Assembly (NCBI RefSeq): GCF_003364215.1
Contig: NZ_NXLU01000002.1
Span: forward strand, 186,001-250,000
Length of the DNA stretch: 64,000 bases
Direction of reading: 5' to 3'
Source of the DNA: Helicobacter cholecystus
Lineage (GTDB): Bacteria > Campylobacterota > Campylobacteria > Campylobacterales > Helicobacteraceae
The position numbers and the translations under genes are program-made. Shown piece by piece: positions 8,054-20,626 of the stretch. The notes beneath the pieces were generated by a model that was given only the letters and a program-made list of their open reading frames with translations, had not been told where the DNA came from and ran no database searches. How positions within the stretch are numbered: position 1 is the stretch's first letter; every line of letters begins with the position of its first letter.

Positions 8054-8875
8054 ATGTCTCTGATTGTTCCTCAAGAGCTGTATTCTCATAAAATTTTCAC
8101 TTCTCCTTCAATGACGATGATTGATTTTGTGCAAAAAGGAAATATTTTTAATCGCTCTGTATATTTTCAAAAAGATTGTTTGATTTTTGTCAAAGAGGGG
8201 GAAAAAGAAATGAGAGATTTGCACCAAAGCTTTCAAGTTAAAAAATATCAAGCTCTTTTTGTTTCGATGGGAAGCTATGCTTTTAGTAATATTAGTAGAA
8301 ACAATCTTTATCATTCCGTGCTTTTTTTCTTTAATAAGAATCCCCTTGTCCAATTTGCTCAAAAGCATTGTATGACTAAAAATAGGGATACTGGAAATTT
8401 CTGCCTTTTTAGAGAAAGTGAGAGAATAGAGAATTTTGTTAGGGGAATAGAATTATGGGGAGAATTGGGTGAGGAGATTATGGAGCTTAAAGCCCAAGAG
8501 CTTTTATTACTTTTACTTAAAGAAAACAAAGTAGGTTTTCTTCCTTTTCTTTATAAAATTTTTAATAGAAAAAATACTCTTATAGAAGATTTAGAGGTTA
8601 AAGATTTTTTGCAAGTAAAAGATATGGCAAGAGAGGTAAAGCTAGAAACTAGTATTTTTAGTAAAAAATTTAAAGAGGAAAGTGGAATTTCTCCCAAGGA
8701 GTGGATTGACAAAAAACGTCTTTCTAAAGCCAGATTTATGTTGCAATTTGAGGGAAAGAATATTCAAGAAGTCGCATATGAACTTGATTTTGGATCCCCT
8801 TCCTGGTTTATAAAAAGATTTAAAGACTATTATGGAATGACTCCAAAGCAATTTCAAAAAATATCAAAAAACTAG
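8054..8875 (+). CDS. AraC-family transcriptional regulator
   Basis: The C-terminal 90 residues hold the two helix-turn-helix motifs of the AraC family (VKDMAREVKLETSIFSKKF and the recognition segment NIQEVAYELDFGSPSWFIKR). The N-terminal 170 residues are a probable effector-sensing domain without a clear sugar-binding signature. AraC regulators are rare in Helicobacter. It follows the two outer-membrane genes by eight bases, so it probably controls them and itself. Confidence 0.85.
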   Translation: MSLIVPQELYSHKIFTSPSMTMIDFVQKGNIFNRSVYFQKDCLIFVKEGEKEMRDLHQSFQVKKYQALFVSMGSYAFSNISRNNLYHSVLFFFNKNPLVQFAQKHCMTKNRDTGNFCLFRESERIENFVRGIELWGELGEEIMELKAQELLLLLLKENKVGFLPFLYKIFNRKNTLIEDLEVKDFLQVKDMAREVKLETSIFSKKFKEESGISPKEWIDKKRLSKARFMLQFEGKNIQEVAYELDFGSPSWFIKRFKDYYGMTPKQFQKISKN

Positions 8876-8919
8876 TATTTTTTATCATAAAGCTTTTATT
8901 TTTCTATACAGTTCTTTTT

Positions 8920-8925
8920 TACAAT
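8920..8925 (+). promoter_or_regulatory. Candidate -10 box for the beta-propeller gene
   Basis: TACAAT sits after a run of T residues, 33 bases before the start codon of the secreted propeller protein. T-rich tracts upstream of a -10 are typical of promoters in this group. Confidence 0.35.
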
Positions 8926-8957
8926 CCCTTTGCAAATTTTTTACAAAGGAAAAAACA

Positions 8958-9791
8958 ATGAAAAGAATAATTTTAGGTATTTCTCTCTCACTTTCGCTTT
9001 CCCTTGCTTGGAATATGCAAGAAATTTCAGGATTCCAATCTCCAGAGAGCATTTATGCAACAAAAGATTATATTTTTGTAAGCAATCTTGGAAAGGAAGT
9101 TAAACCTCTTGATAAAGATGGAGATGGTTTTATCCTTAAATTAGATTCTAAAGGAGAAGTGCTTAACAAAATTAGTAATCTTAATGCTCCAAAGGGAATG
9201 AGTATTGTTGGAGATATATTATATGTGAGTGATATTGATGAGATTAAGGGTTTTGATCTTAAAACCTTTAAACAAGTTTTTGCTCTTCCTGTCAAAAATG
9301 CAATCTTTTTAAATGATTTAGTTTCAGATGGAAAAAATCTTTATGTCAGTGATACGGGAAGTGGAATAATTTATTTTATTGATATTCAGAAAAAAAGTTA
9401 CAGCAATTTCATTACTCTTGAAAGTGCAAAGTATGGTGGAGGACCCAATGGTTTATTTCTTAAAAAAGGAGATCTTTGGGTTGTTACTTATGATCCTAAT
9501 GGAAAAATGCAGGGTGTAGTTTTAAAAATCTCTCTTCAAGATAAAAAGCTTCAAATTTTCTCTAAGGTAAGGGGTTTGCTTGATGGAATTGCTGAGGATG
9601 AGAAGGGGAATATTCTTGTAAGTTCTTGGGGGGAAGATCTCAAAGGCTTGGTTTATCAAATTTCAGCAAAGCAAGAAGTTAAGGCCTTGCCACTTAGGGC
9701 AATTAAGGGGTGTGCAGATATTTTTTATGCCCAAAAAACACTTTGGATTCCAGCAATGTTGGAAAATAAGGTATTAAAAATTACAAAATAA
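8958..9791 (+). CDS. Secreted beta-propeller protein, SMP-30/gluconolactonase-like
   Basis: The protein has 277 residues with a signal peptide (residues 1-17). Repeated blade-like segments follow (IYATKDYIFVSNLG, DILYVSDIDEIKGF, KNLYVSDTGSGIIYF, GDLWVVTYDP, GNILVSSWGEDLKG), giving about six blades of the SMP-30/NHL superfamily. An aspartate-rich loop (DKDGDGF, about residues 51-57) could bind calcium. Enzymes of this fold hydrolyse lactones or phosphotriesters, but many secreted members only bind ligands. AAAGGAAAAAACA precedes the ATG. It ends at a strong terminator shared with the convergent transaldolase gene. Confidence 0.65.
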   Translation: MKRIILGISLSLSLSLAWNMQEISGFQSPESIYATKDYIFVSNLGKEVKPLDKDGDGFILKLDSKGEVLNKISNLNAPKGMSIVGDILYVSDIDEIKGFDLKTFKQVFALPVKNAIFLNDLVSDGKNLYVSDTGSGIIYFIDIQKKSYSNFITLESAKYGGGPNGLFLKKGDLWVVTYDPNGKMQGVVLKISLQDKKLQIFSKVRGLLDGIAEDEKGNILVSSWGEDLKGLVYQISAKQEVKALPLRAIKGCADIFYAQKTLWIPAMLENKVLKITK

Positions 9792-9818
9792 AAGAAGGGA
9801 ATCTCTTATCCCTTCTTT
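9791..9818. terminator. Bidirectional terminator between the propeller gene and tal
   Basis: Perfect ten-base arms (AAAGAAGGGA and TCCCTTCTTT) enclose an eight-base loop. T residues follow on the plus strand and a run of T from the arm itself follows on the minus strand. It lies between two convergent genes. Confidence 0.85.
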
Positions 9819-9825
9819 TATCACT

Positions 9826-10800
9826 TCACTTCTTTAGCACTTTTAATAAATCTGTGAAACTTTCTTTAAATGCTTGAAGTCCTTCTTCCAAGAGTGTGTC
9901 ATAAATTTTTTGAAGATCGATATTTCCCAAAGAGTGAATAAAAGCATCAAAATCAATATTTGAATCTTTAAGTTCTGTATCTTGGTGTGCAAAATAAGCC
10001 TCAATAGTATCAAGGGGTGCAGTATTGATAGAATGTGGCAGAAGAAGAGAGTTGATATAATAGTTTGCAGGCAGACTATTACCTTTAACCCCTGTGCTTG
10101 CAAAGAGTGTGCGAGTTTGTTTATCATTAAAATTTTCAATAAGGTTGTAAATCATTTTTGCATTATTAATTCCTAACTGTGTTTGGAGGTTTTGCGGGAG
10201 TGAATGATCAATATAGCGATCAAGCCGTGAAACAAAGACACTGATCACACTTTTTGCAACTCCACCCCTATCTCTTGCTTTTTTAAAGGCTTCAAGACAT
10301 TTTTGTGCCTGTATTGGAGAGAAAATTAAGGTTGCATTAATGCAAATATTTTGAGCCATAAGCTCTTCAATCACTTCATATCCAGCTTCTGTTGCAGGAA
10401 CTTTAATCATCACATTGGGCTCATTGATACTTTGGAATAATCTCTTTCCTTCTGCAATACTTGCCTTAGCATCATTGCAATAAAGGGGATCAATCTCAAT
10501 GCTAATATATCCGTCATCTTTATTCTTTTCCCATAGCCCTCTTAAAAGAGTAGCAGCAGTTTTAATATCCTCAATTGCTAAAGTTTCATAAATCTCTTTA
10601 GCACTTTTATTTTGCAAGGATTGAATTTGATGACGGTAAATAGGGGAATTTTTAAATGCAGAGGCAAAAATACTTGGATTGCTTGTTGCACCTAAAATTT
10701 TTTTCTCTGCAATAAGAGTTTTAAATTGCGTATTAAGAAAATCTCTTTCAATAAAATCACACCAAATACTAAAGCCGTGTTTGATTAAGTTTTCATTCAT
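9826..10800 (-). CDS. tal: Transaldolase
   Basis: The 324-residue protein matches the transaldolase TIM barrel, with TSNPSIFASA near residue 40 and the Schiff-base lysine in MIKVPATEAG (about residue 137). It moves a dihydroxyacetone unit between sedoheptulose-7-phosphate and glyceraldehyde-3-phosphate in the non-oxidative pentose phosphate pathway. The gene ends at a bidirectional terminator and is divergent from the MTHFR-like gene, with only 40 bases between them. Confidence 0.93.
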   Translation of the reverse strand: MNENLIKHGFSIWCDFIERDFLNTQFKTLIAEKKILGATSNPSIFASAFKNSPIYRHQIQSLQNKSAKEIYETLAIEDIKTAATLLRGLWEKNKDDGYISIEIDPLYCNDAKASIAEGKRLFQSINEPNVMIKVPATEAGYEVIEELMAQNICINATLIFSPIQAQKCLEAFKKARDRGGVAKSVISVFVSRLDRYIDHSLPQNLQTQLGINNAKMIYNLIENFNDKQTRTLFASTGVKGNSLPANYYINSLLLPHSINTAPLDTIEAYFAHQDTELKDSNIDFDAFIHSLGNIDLQKIYDTLLEEGLQAFKESFTDLLKVLKK

Positions 10801-10840
10801 TACAATACTCCAAAATTTTTTTCTTAAGGATTATAACAAA

Positions 10841-14223
<3,383 letters not shown>

Positions 14224-14231
14224 TCTTTTCC

Positions 14232-14318
14232 TCAATCTTTAAGTTTTGAGCGATAAAGTAAGAGCGCAAAAATAAGAAACAAAAAAACAATACATTCTAT
14301 CCATAAACTCTCCATCAT
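14232..14318 (-). CDS. 28-residue single-span membrane peptide
   Basis: An ATG directly overlaps the waaF stop codon (TAATG). The frame runs 28 codons to TGA: a short acidic start (MMESLWIE), a membrane span rich in I, F and L (about residues 9-22), then a basic tail (YRSKLKD). The stop comes just before the Shine-Dalgarno of the DUF455 gene, so the frame fills the gap exactly. Such coupling and a clean hydrophobic-basic layout suggest a real small protein of unknown function. I know of no family for it. Confidence 0.5.
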   Translation of the reverse strand: MMESLWIECIVFLFLIFALLLYRSKLKD

Positions 14319-15304
14319 TACGCCTTAATTTCATGCAGTAAATTTTTAATGCCACTGAGCACTTCATCAGGAGTAATAAGTTTCATGCATTGATGATGCT
14401 TAAGGGGACATTCTCTTTTTTTGCAAGGAGAACAAGAGAGATGTTTATTAAAAATAATTTGAGCAGATTGTGTATTAAAAGGAGAAGTTTCTGTGCAATC
14501 TGTTGGACCAAAGAGGGCAATAAGAGGAATGCAGAGTGCTGAGGCAATATGCATAGGGCCACTGTCATTGGTGAGAAATAAATCAAGTGATGCAATGCTG
14601 TCAATAAGCTCTGTAATACTTGTTTTTGCAGTAAGATTGTGAAAATTCTGTATAGATACAAGGTGGATAAGAGCATTTTGAATTCTTTGATTGCTTTGTA
14701 TTTCCTCTTCTCCTCCATAAAGTAAAACTTCATAGCCTTCTTGTAATAAAGTCGCAATTACTTCAATAAAATAAGCTTCACACCATCTTTTTGCACTCCC
14801 ATATTTTGCTCCAGCACTTATACCAATACGGATGAGTTTTCCTCGTTTTTGTGGATGGGCTATAAGTTGAAGATGGGGATGCTCTACATTAAGGGATAGA
14901 GCAGAGAGAAGATGGGTGTATTGAAGAACTTGATGAAGATGTTTTTGGGCAGGAAGGGGATGAGTGAGTAAAAAGCTTCTTATATTTGCTTGATAACCGA
15001 TACGTATTTTTGATTTTGTCGCCCAAAGAAGCCAAGCTGAAGGAAAATTATTTTGTAAAGTTATAGCAATATCAAATTTTCCCAAGTTTCTTCCAAGTTT
15101 ATAGAGATAAAAAAGACGATTCTTACTTTTTTTGCTTTCATCTAGGATTAAAGTGGCTTTCTCTCTTTGAAAGATGCCAAGACTTGCTTTTGAACCAATG
15201 AGCGTGAAATGAGCCTTGGGAAATTCTCTTTTGAGAGCATAATAAGTGGGTGTTGCCATTACTGCATCACCTAGCCAAGTTGGAAGCCGAAGTAGGATTT
15301 TCAA
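14318..15304 (-). CDS. waaF: ADP-heptose:LPS heptosyltransferase II
   Basis: The 328-residue protein is a GT9-family glycosyltransferase that adds the second heptose to the LPS inner core. Visible marks are the N-terminal 'RLPTWLGDAVMATPTYYALK', the donor-binding 'LTNDSGPMHIASAL' (about residues 237-250) and 'ALFGPTDCTETSPF', followed by a cysteine cluster (CSPCKKRECPLKHHQC) seen in many WaaF proteins. The start is TTG, with AAAGG seven bases upstream. It is divergent from hisS and coupled to the membrane peptide downstream. Confidence 0.92.
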   Translation of the reverse strand: MKILLRLPTWLGDAVMATPTYYALKREFPKAHFTLIGSKASLGIFQREKATLILDESKKSKNRLFYLYKLGRNLGKFDIAITLQNNFPSAWLLWATKSKIRIGYQANIRSFLLTHPLPAQKHLHQVLQYTHLLSALSLNVEHPHLQLIAHPQKRGKLIRIGISAGAKYGSAKRWCEAYFIEVIATLLQEGYEVLLYGGEEEIQSNQRIQNALIHLVSIQNFHNLTAKTSITELIDSIASLDLFLTNDSGPMHIASALCIPLIALFGPTDCTETSPFNTQSAQIIFNKHLSCSPCKKRECPLKHHQCMKLITPDEVLSGIKNLLHEIKA

Positions 15305-15410
15305 AATTAACCTTTGATTTTAGTTGTGTTTTTGCGATAATTTTTGCGATAATTTTACCTCATAAAATTGGTATAAAAAATAAAACAATATTTTAAAGAT
15401 TGGAGAGTTA

Positions 15411-16721
15411 ATGTTGATTACCCCACGTACTTTGAGTGGTTTTAAAGATAAATTGCCTAAAGAGGCAATTGCTAAGAGTGATTTAATTAAAAAGATTATA
15501 GAAGTTTTTGATAGTTTTGGTTTTACACCCATTGAAACCCCACATTTAGAATATGCTGAAGTTTTACTTAAGCAAGGAAGTGATGAGATTCAAAAAGAAC
15601 TCTATGCTTTTAAAGATCATGGAGGAAGAGAAGTTGCCTTAAGATTTGATCTTACCCTTCCTTTAGCACGTTTTATCTCTCAGCATAGGCATTCACTTCC
15701 TCTCCCTTTTAAACGTTATGCCATTGGTAATGTTTTTAGAGGAGAGAGGGCACAAAAAGGAAGATATAGGGAATTTACGCAATGTGATTTTGACTTTATT
15801 GGTTCTAATTCTATTGCAAGTGATGCAGAAATCATTGAAGTCATTGCAAGTATTTTGCAAAAACTTGAGGTAGGTAAATTTACCATTTCAATCAATCATA
15901 GAATGATACTTAATGGAATTTGTCAATTTTTGGGTATTGATGATGTTCATAATACTTTAAGGATTGTTGATAAGCTTGATAAAATTGGAGCAGAGGGTGT
16001 AAGTGTTGAATTAATGGAAAGTTTGGGATATTCAAAACAGAGCGTTGCTTCACTTCTTGAGCTTATCTCTCTCTCTCAAACTGGAAGCTCTGCTGATTTT
16101 TTGCGTGAAATTGCTTATCTTAAAGAAAAAAATGAGCTTCTTGCAAAAGGAATTTCAGACTTAGAGTCATTGTGTAAGATTTTAGATTATATTGGATTGG
16201 AGTGTTATAAGATTAACTTTTCCATTGCAAGAGGATTGGGATATTATACAGGGATTGTGTATGAAAGCACTCTTGATGATTTAAGCAGTATTGGAAGTGT
16301 ATGCTCTGGGGGTAGATATGATAATCTCACACAAACCTTTTGCAAGGAAGCTATGAGCGGGGTAGGGGCAAGCGTAGGGTTGGATCGTTTGCTTAGTGCA
16401 TTAGAAGAGCTAGGGCGACTTGAGGGAAAACAGACATATGCAGAGGTTTTGTGTGTGGCAATGGATGAGGAATATATACCCTACCTCCATAAAGTGGCTT
16501 CTATATTAAGGAATGAAAAAATCTCTACAGAAACTTATCCTGAAATTACAAAACTTAAGAAACCTTTTTCTTATGCGCATCAAAAAGGGCATGCATATGT
16601 ATTAATTGTAGGTGAGGAGGAAATCAGAGAAAAGAAGGTTACCTTAAAAAATATGTCTAGTGGAGAGCAAGAGGGCTTAAGTATAAAAGATGCAATCAGA
16701 AAGATAAAGGCTCAACAATGA
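15411..16721 (+). CDS. hisS: Histidyl-tRNA synthetase
   Basis: This class II synthetase of 436 residues has motif 2 in the '[23 protein letters not shown]' region (about residues 104-126) and the histidine-specific motifs [10 protein letters not shown] and GGRYDNL, with motif 3 '[12 protein letters not shown]' (about 317-328). A C-terminal anticodon-binding domain follows. GGAGAG precedes the ATG. Its stop overlaps the start of the NYN gene (ATGA). Confidence 0.96.
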   Translation: MLITPRTLSGFKDKLPKEAIAKSDLIKKIIEVFDSFGFTPIETPHLEYAEVLLKQGSDEIQKELYAFKDHGGREVALRFDLTLPLARFISQHRHSLPLPFKRYAIGNVFRGERAQKGRYREFTQCDFDFIGSNSIASDAEIIEVIASILQKLEVGKFTISINHRMILNGICQFLGIDDVHNTLRIVDKLDKIGAEGVSVELMESLGYSKQSVASLLELISLSQTGSSADFLREIAYLKEKNELLAKGISDLESLCKILDYIGLECYKINFSIARGLGYYTGIVYESTLDDLSSIGSVCSGGRYDNLTQTFCKEAMSGVGASVGLDRLLSALEELGRLEGKQTYAEVLCVAMDEEYIPYLHKVASILRNEKISTETYPEITKLKKPFSYAHQKGHAYVLIVGEEEIREKKVTLKNMSSGEQEGLSIKDAIRKIKAQQ

Positions 16722-17509
16722 TAGAACAAGGAGTAAGAAAGAAAATCGCTCTTTTTATTGATAGTGAAAATATAAGTTATAAACTGATTGAAAAAATCCT
16801 TAAAGAACTTAATGCAATGGGTGAAGTGTGTGTGAAAAAAGCTTATGGTGATTGGCGCAGAGATGCGATGAGGGGTTGGGATGAGATTTTAAATTGTCAT
16901 TCCATTGAGCCTATTCATATCATTACGGGCAATAGCAATAAAAGCAATTCTAGTGATATTCGTCTTACTATCGATGTCATGCATACGCTTTATGAAGGAA
17001 AAATGGAGTGCATTGCTTTGGCAACAAGTGATAGTGATTTTGCTCCACTTGCACAAGAGATTCGTACAAAAGGGGTTGAATCTATTGGTTTTGGAGAGCA
17101 AAAAAGTCGTGATGATTTGCGAAATGCTTTTAGTCATTTTTATGAACTTTATCTCAACAAAGAAAAATCAAAAATGATACAAAATAAAGAAGCACAAAAG
17201 CCCTATAAAAACAAAGATATAGAGAATATAGAAATCTTAAAAAGAGCCATTATTGCAAATCTTAACAAAAGTGGTTGGGCCAGTCTTAGTCAAGTAGGGA
17301 GCTATTTAAAAAAAGAATACAGAATCACTCCAGCAGATTATAAACGGGCAACTTGGAGTAAGGTATTTACAATGTTTCCTGATGATTTTGCTCTTAAGAA
17401 TGAAAATTCTTTTAGCTTCGTCTCTCTTAAAAAGTATTCTAAATCTACAAAACATCCAATTTCAGAGAAATACAAAAAGATTTGTAATTTTTTTGGTTTT
17501 AGTCATTAA
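16718..17509 (+). CDS. NYN-domain nuclease-like protein with OST-HTH/LOTUS domain
   Basis: The 263-residue protein has an N-terminal NYN (PIN-like) domain. Its acidic residues lie in FIDSENI (residues 13-19), [14 protein letters not shown] and [11 protein letters not shown], the pattern of the metal-dependent RNase core of LabA/DUF88 proteins. The C-terminal segment (about 170-240, with [17 protein letters not shown] and [12 protein letters not shown]) fits an OST-HTH/LOTUS domain, which binds RNA. It probably processes or binds RNA; the target is unknown. It overlaps hisS by four bases, hinting at a tRNA or translation link. Confidence 0.8.
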   Translation: MIEQGVRKKIALFIDSENISYKLIEKILKELNAMGEVCVKKAYGDWRRDAMRGWDEILNCHSIEPIHIITGNSNKSNSSDIRLTIDVMHTLYEGKMECIALATSDSDFAPLAQEIRTKGVESIGFGEQKSRDDLRNAFSHFYELYLNKEKSKMIQNKEAQKPYKNKDIENIEILKRAIIANLNKSGWASLSQVGSYLKKEYRITPADYKRATWSKVFTMFPDDFALKNENSFSFVSLKKYSKSTKHPISEKYKKICNFFGFSH

Positions 17510-17566
17510 AAATACAACTCTCTTTGAAGCAGTGAGTTTTAAACTAAAAAAGGCCAAAGCTTTTGC

Positions 17567-17572
17567 TAGAAT
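17567..17572 (+). promoter_or_regulatory. Extended -10 box for the antiporter gene
   Basis: TAGAAT preceded by TGC forms an extended -10, 42 bases before the antiporter start codon and after an A-rich tract. It probably drives the antiporter and the ModE-like gene. Confidence 0.45.
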
Positions 17573-17613
17573 AAAAGTATACTGATTTAAATTTAGAGTA
17601 ATGGGAGAGAAAA

Positions 17614-18924
17614 ATGAGCATTATTACAAACCCTGTAGTGGTTTCGATTCTTGTTATGTCTGCACTATGTTTGATGCGGTTTAATGTTTTGCTTGCCATT
17701 GCTTATAGTGCGCTTTTAGCAGGACTTATTTCAGGAATGCCTCTTTTAAAAACTATGGATATCTTTATTCATGGAATGAGTGGGAATTTAGAAACCGCAT
17801 TAAGTTATATTTTACTTGGAGCCATTGCTTATGGAATTTCACAAAGTAATCTCACAAAAATTCTTATTCATTGGGTGGCAAAGTTTGTGGGCAGTAAAAA
17901 AATCCTTTTTTGTCTTTTTATTGCCTTAATTTCTTGTTTTTCACAAAATCTTATCCCCGTTCACATTGCTTTTATTCCCATTTTAATCCCTCCACTTTTG
18001 GCTTTAATGAATGAGTTAAAAATTGATCGAAGAGCAGTAGCGTGTGCAATTTCTTTTGGTCTTCAAGCACCTTATATTGCACTACCTGTTGGTTTTGGAT
18101 TGATTTTTCAGAATATCATCAAAGATAATCTCACTCAAAATGGAGTGAGTGTGAGTCTTTCTGAAGTAACAGGAGTGATGTGGATGGGTGGAGTGGCAAT
18201 GCTTATTGGGCTCCTCTTGGCTATTTTTGTATTTTATGTTCGACCAAGAAATTATGTGCAAACACGTTTAGAACAAAGAGGATTTGACACTTCAGAACTT
18301 ACAATGAGAAAACAAGATTATGGAGTGCTTCTAGGTGCAATCGCTACTTTTGTGATTCAATTAATTACCTCTTCTTTGCCTCTAGGTGCTTTAGGAGGAC
18401 TTTTAATTATGATTTTAAGTGGTGGAATTTCTTATAAAAAGATTGATAAAGTGATGGAGGGTGGAATGGCTATGATGGCATTTATTGCTTTTGTAATGCT
18501 TGTAGCCTCTGGTTTTGGTGCCATACTCAAAGAGAGTGGAAGTATTGAAATTCTTGCGAGCTCTGTTTCAGGGATGCTTGGAGGTTATGGAATTTCTGCT
18601 TTGATTATGCTTCTTGTGGGTTTATTTATTACTATGGGAATAGGAACTTCATTTGGAACAATCCCTATTATTGCTGCAGTTTTTTGCCCTCTTGCTCTCT
18701 CTCTTAACTTTTCAATCCCTTCTATTATTTTACTTGTAGGGATTGCTGGAGCATTGGGGGATAGTGGATCTCCTGCAAGTGACAGCACACTTGGACCAAC
18801 TTCAGGGCTTAATGCTGATGGACAGCATAATCACATATGGGATACTTGTGTTCCAACTTTTTTGATGTATAACATTCCTTTGATCATTGTTGGGGTTATA
18901 GGGGTAATTCTTTTAAATGGATAA
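17614..18924 (+). CDS. Na+/H+ antiporter family membrane protein
   Basis: The 436-residue protein has about eleven hydrophobic helices. It contains motifs of the Na+/H+ antiporter family PF13726 and NhaC relatives: FSQNLIPVHIAFIPILIPP (about residues 109-127), a glycine-rich 'GTSFGTIPIIAAVF' and 'GALGDSGSPASDSTLGPTSG' near the C-terminus. It would exchange sodium or a related cation or substrate for protons. From memory, H. pylori has a homologue annotated as a conserved integral membrane protein. It is followed three bases later by a ModE-like regulator. Confidence 0.8.
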   Translation: MSIITNPVVVSILVMSALCLMRFNVLLAIAYSALLAGLISGMPLLKTMDIFIHGMSGNLETALSYILLGAIAYGISQSNLTKILIHWVAKFVGSKKILFCLFIALISCFSQNLIPVHIAFIPILIPPLLALMNELKIDRRAVACAISFGLQAPYIALPVGFGLIFQNIIKDNLTQNGVSVSLSEVTGVMWMGGVAMLIGLLLAIFVFYVRPRNYVQTRLEQRGFDTSELTMRKQDYGVLLGAIATFVIQLITSSLPLGALGGLLIMILSGGISYKKIDKVMEGGMAMMAFIAFVMLVASGFGAILKESGSIEILASSVSGMLGGYGISALIMLLVGLFITMGIGTSFGTIPIIAAVFCPLALSLNFSIPSIILLVGIAGALGDSGSPASDSTLGPTSGLNADGQHNHIWDTCVPTFLMYNIPLIIVGVIGVILLNG

Positions 18925-18927
18925 GTA

Positions 18928-19317
18928 ATGAAGATACAAGCTCGTTTTTGGATTGATAAGGATTCAAAAAGTTATTTAGGGAGTGGAAGAATTACATTGC
19001 TTAAATTCATTCAAAGTGAGGGGTCAATCTCTGGAGCTGCTAAAAAAATGAGAATGAGTTATAAAGCTGCATGGGATAACCTTAATCAGATTAAGGATTT
19101 GGGTGGATCCCCTTTGATAGAGAGCAATAATGGAGGAGTTGGGGGAGGTGGAACTTCTTTGACACGCGAGGGAGAGAGAGCCATTGAGATTTTTGATCAT
19201 CTTCAAAAGGTGGGGAGAGATTTTTTTGATTTTTTTGATGGCTGTGAAAATTTAGAAGAACTTGAAGAGAGATTGAAAAAAGCTCAGATTCTGATAGAAA
19301 ATTTTAAAAAAGAGTAA
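18928..19317 (+). CDS. ModE-type N-terminal-domain (LysR-like winged-helix) regulator
   Basis: The protein has 129 residues. Residues 20-85 match the winged helix of ModE (RITLLKFIQSEGSISGAAKKM, SYKAAWDNLNQI, GGxGGGGTSLTREG), and a short dimerising helix follows. The two C-terminal molybdate-binding (MOP) domains are missing, so it cannot sense molybdate in the ModE way. It may be a stand-alone repressor of the antiporter operon, or of molybdopterin or molybdate-transport genes elsewhere. Confidence 0.78.
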   Translation: MKIQARFWIDKDSKSYLGSGRITLLKFIQSEGSISGAAKKMRMSYKAAWDNLNQIKDLGGSPLIESNNGGVGGGGTSLTREGERAIEIFDHLQKVGRDFFDFFDGCENLEELEERLKKAQILIENFKKE

Positions 19318-19384
19318 TTTTATATATATTTTACATTATTTAAATAACCTTACACTATGAAATTAAATGTTGTTAAGGAAAAAA

Positions 19385-20626
19385 ATGGAAGATATTGCCT
19401 CAGTCATTAAGCCCAAGAAAAAGTTTTATAAAATCTTAAGTTATTTTTTAATTATATTGATAGGCTGCGGGAGTGGGGTATATTATTATTTTCAACCTAA
19501 AGAAAGTAGAATTGTTTATGATACAGTTGAACCCCAAAAGGGGGATATCTCTACAATTATTTCGGCCACAGGTACACTCAACCCTCTTAATGAAGTCCAA
19601 ATTGGTTCTCAAGTTTCTGGAATCATTTCTCAAATTTATGTTGATACCAATGATCTAGTTAAAAGAGGGCAAGTTTTAGCCAAGATTGATGATCAAAAAA
19701 TTCTGCAAGAATTAAGTCGTTTTGAGGCTCAACTTAAAAGTGCAAAAGCCCAATTAGCTTCACTCCAAGCTACGCTTAAAGATAAAAAATGGCAATATGA
19801 AAGACTGCAAAAACTTTATAAACAAAGCAAGGGTAAGTATCCTTCATTTGCTGATGTGCAAACTGCTCAAGTTGCCTATGAAATTGCACAATCAGATATT
19901 GAAAGTAAGAAGGGAAATATTGCAGAAATTGAAGCCAATATCAATGGAGTAAAAATTGATCTAAATAATACAATCATTACTTCTCCTATTGATGGAGTTG
20001 TGCTTACGCGTAGTATAGATGTAGGGCAAACTGTGGCTGCAAGTTTTTCGGCACCTGAACTTTTTAGAGTTGCACAAAACCTTGAAGAAATGAAGCTTGT
20101 TGTTCAAATTGCCGAAAGTGATGTGGGTAAGATCAGTCCAGATCAATCTTTAAGCTTTAATGTTGATGCTTATCCTCATCATAAGTTTTTTGCAAAGGTG
20201 GATAAGATTAATTATGGATCCACAACAACAGATAATATTGTGAGTTATGAGGTGACAATCAATGTTGCCAATAAAGATTTGCTTCTTCGACCAGGAATGA
20301 GTGCAACAGCAGATATTGTTGTAGCTAATCATAAAAATGTTCTTTTGCTTCCTGTTTCTGCACTTTATTTTTCTCCTAAAACTCTTGGGCATACACAGAG
20401 CAAAAAGAGTAGCTTCTTCTTCGCTCCTCCTATGAAGAGTCAAAAAAGTTTAAAACCTAACTCTCAAAAAATAGATACAGGGGGAGAAGATGAAATTTGG
20501 ATCTTGCAGGGAGATCAACCTGTGAGTAAAAAGATTAAAGTAGGAATCACTGATGGTAAAAAAGTTGAAGTTGAAGGAATAGATGAAGTAAGCAGAGTGA
20601 TTGTGGGTATGAGAGAAGAGCAATGA
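19385..20626 (+). CDS. macA: MacA/HlyD-type periplasmic adaptor of an ABC exporter
   Basis: ATG at 19385 is preferred over 19367 because AAGGA lies before it; the protein has 413 residues. A membrane anchor (about residues 12-32) is followed by a lipoyl half-motif (ISATGTLNPLNEVQIGSQVSGIISQI), a long coiled coil (about 100-190), the second lipoyl half and a beta barrel. This is the classic MacA layout. It links the inner-membrane ABC pair encoded next (overlap of four bases) to an outer-membrane channel such as TolC. Likely substrates are macrolide-like drugs, peptides or lipids. Confidence 0.85.
   Translation: MEDIASVIKPKKKFYKILSYFLIILIGCGSGVYYYFQPKESRIVYDTVEPQKGDISTIISATGTLNPLNEVQIGSQVSGIISQIYVDTNDLVKRGQVLAKIDDQKILQELSRFEAQLKSAKAQLASLQATLKDKKWQYERLQKLYKQSKGKYPSFADVQTAQVAYEIAQSDIESKKGNIAEIEANINGVKIDLNNTIITSPIDGVVLTRSIDVGQTVAASFSAPELFRVAQNLEEMKLVVQIAESDVGKISPDQSLSFNVDAYPHHKFFAKVDKINYGSTTTDNIVSYEVTINVANKDLLLRPGMSATADIVVANHKNVLLLPVSALYFSPKTLGHTQSKKSSFFFAPPMKSQKSLKPNSQKIDTGGEDEIWILQGDQPVSKKIKVGITDGKKVEVEGIDEVSRVIVGMREEQ

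Noticed and set aside
10679-10840. An N-terminal extension of the MTHFR-like protein into the tal gene.
   Set aside because: The extension is antisense to the conserved start of transaldolase; the TTG at 10841 with AAGGA is the better start.
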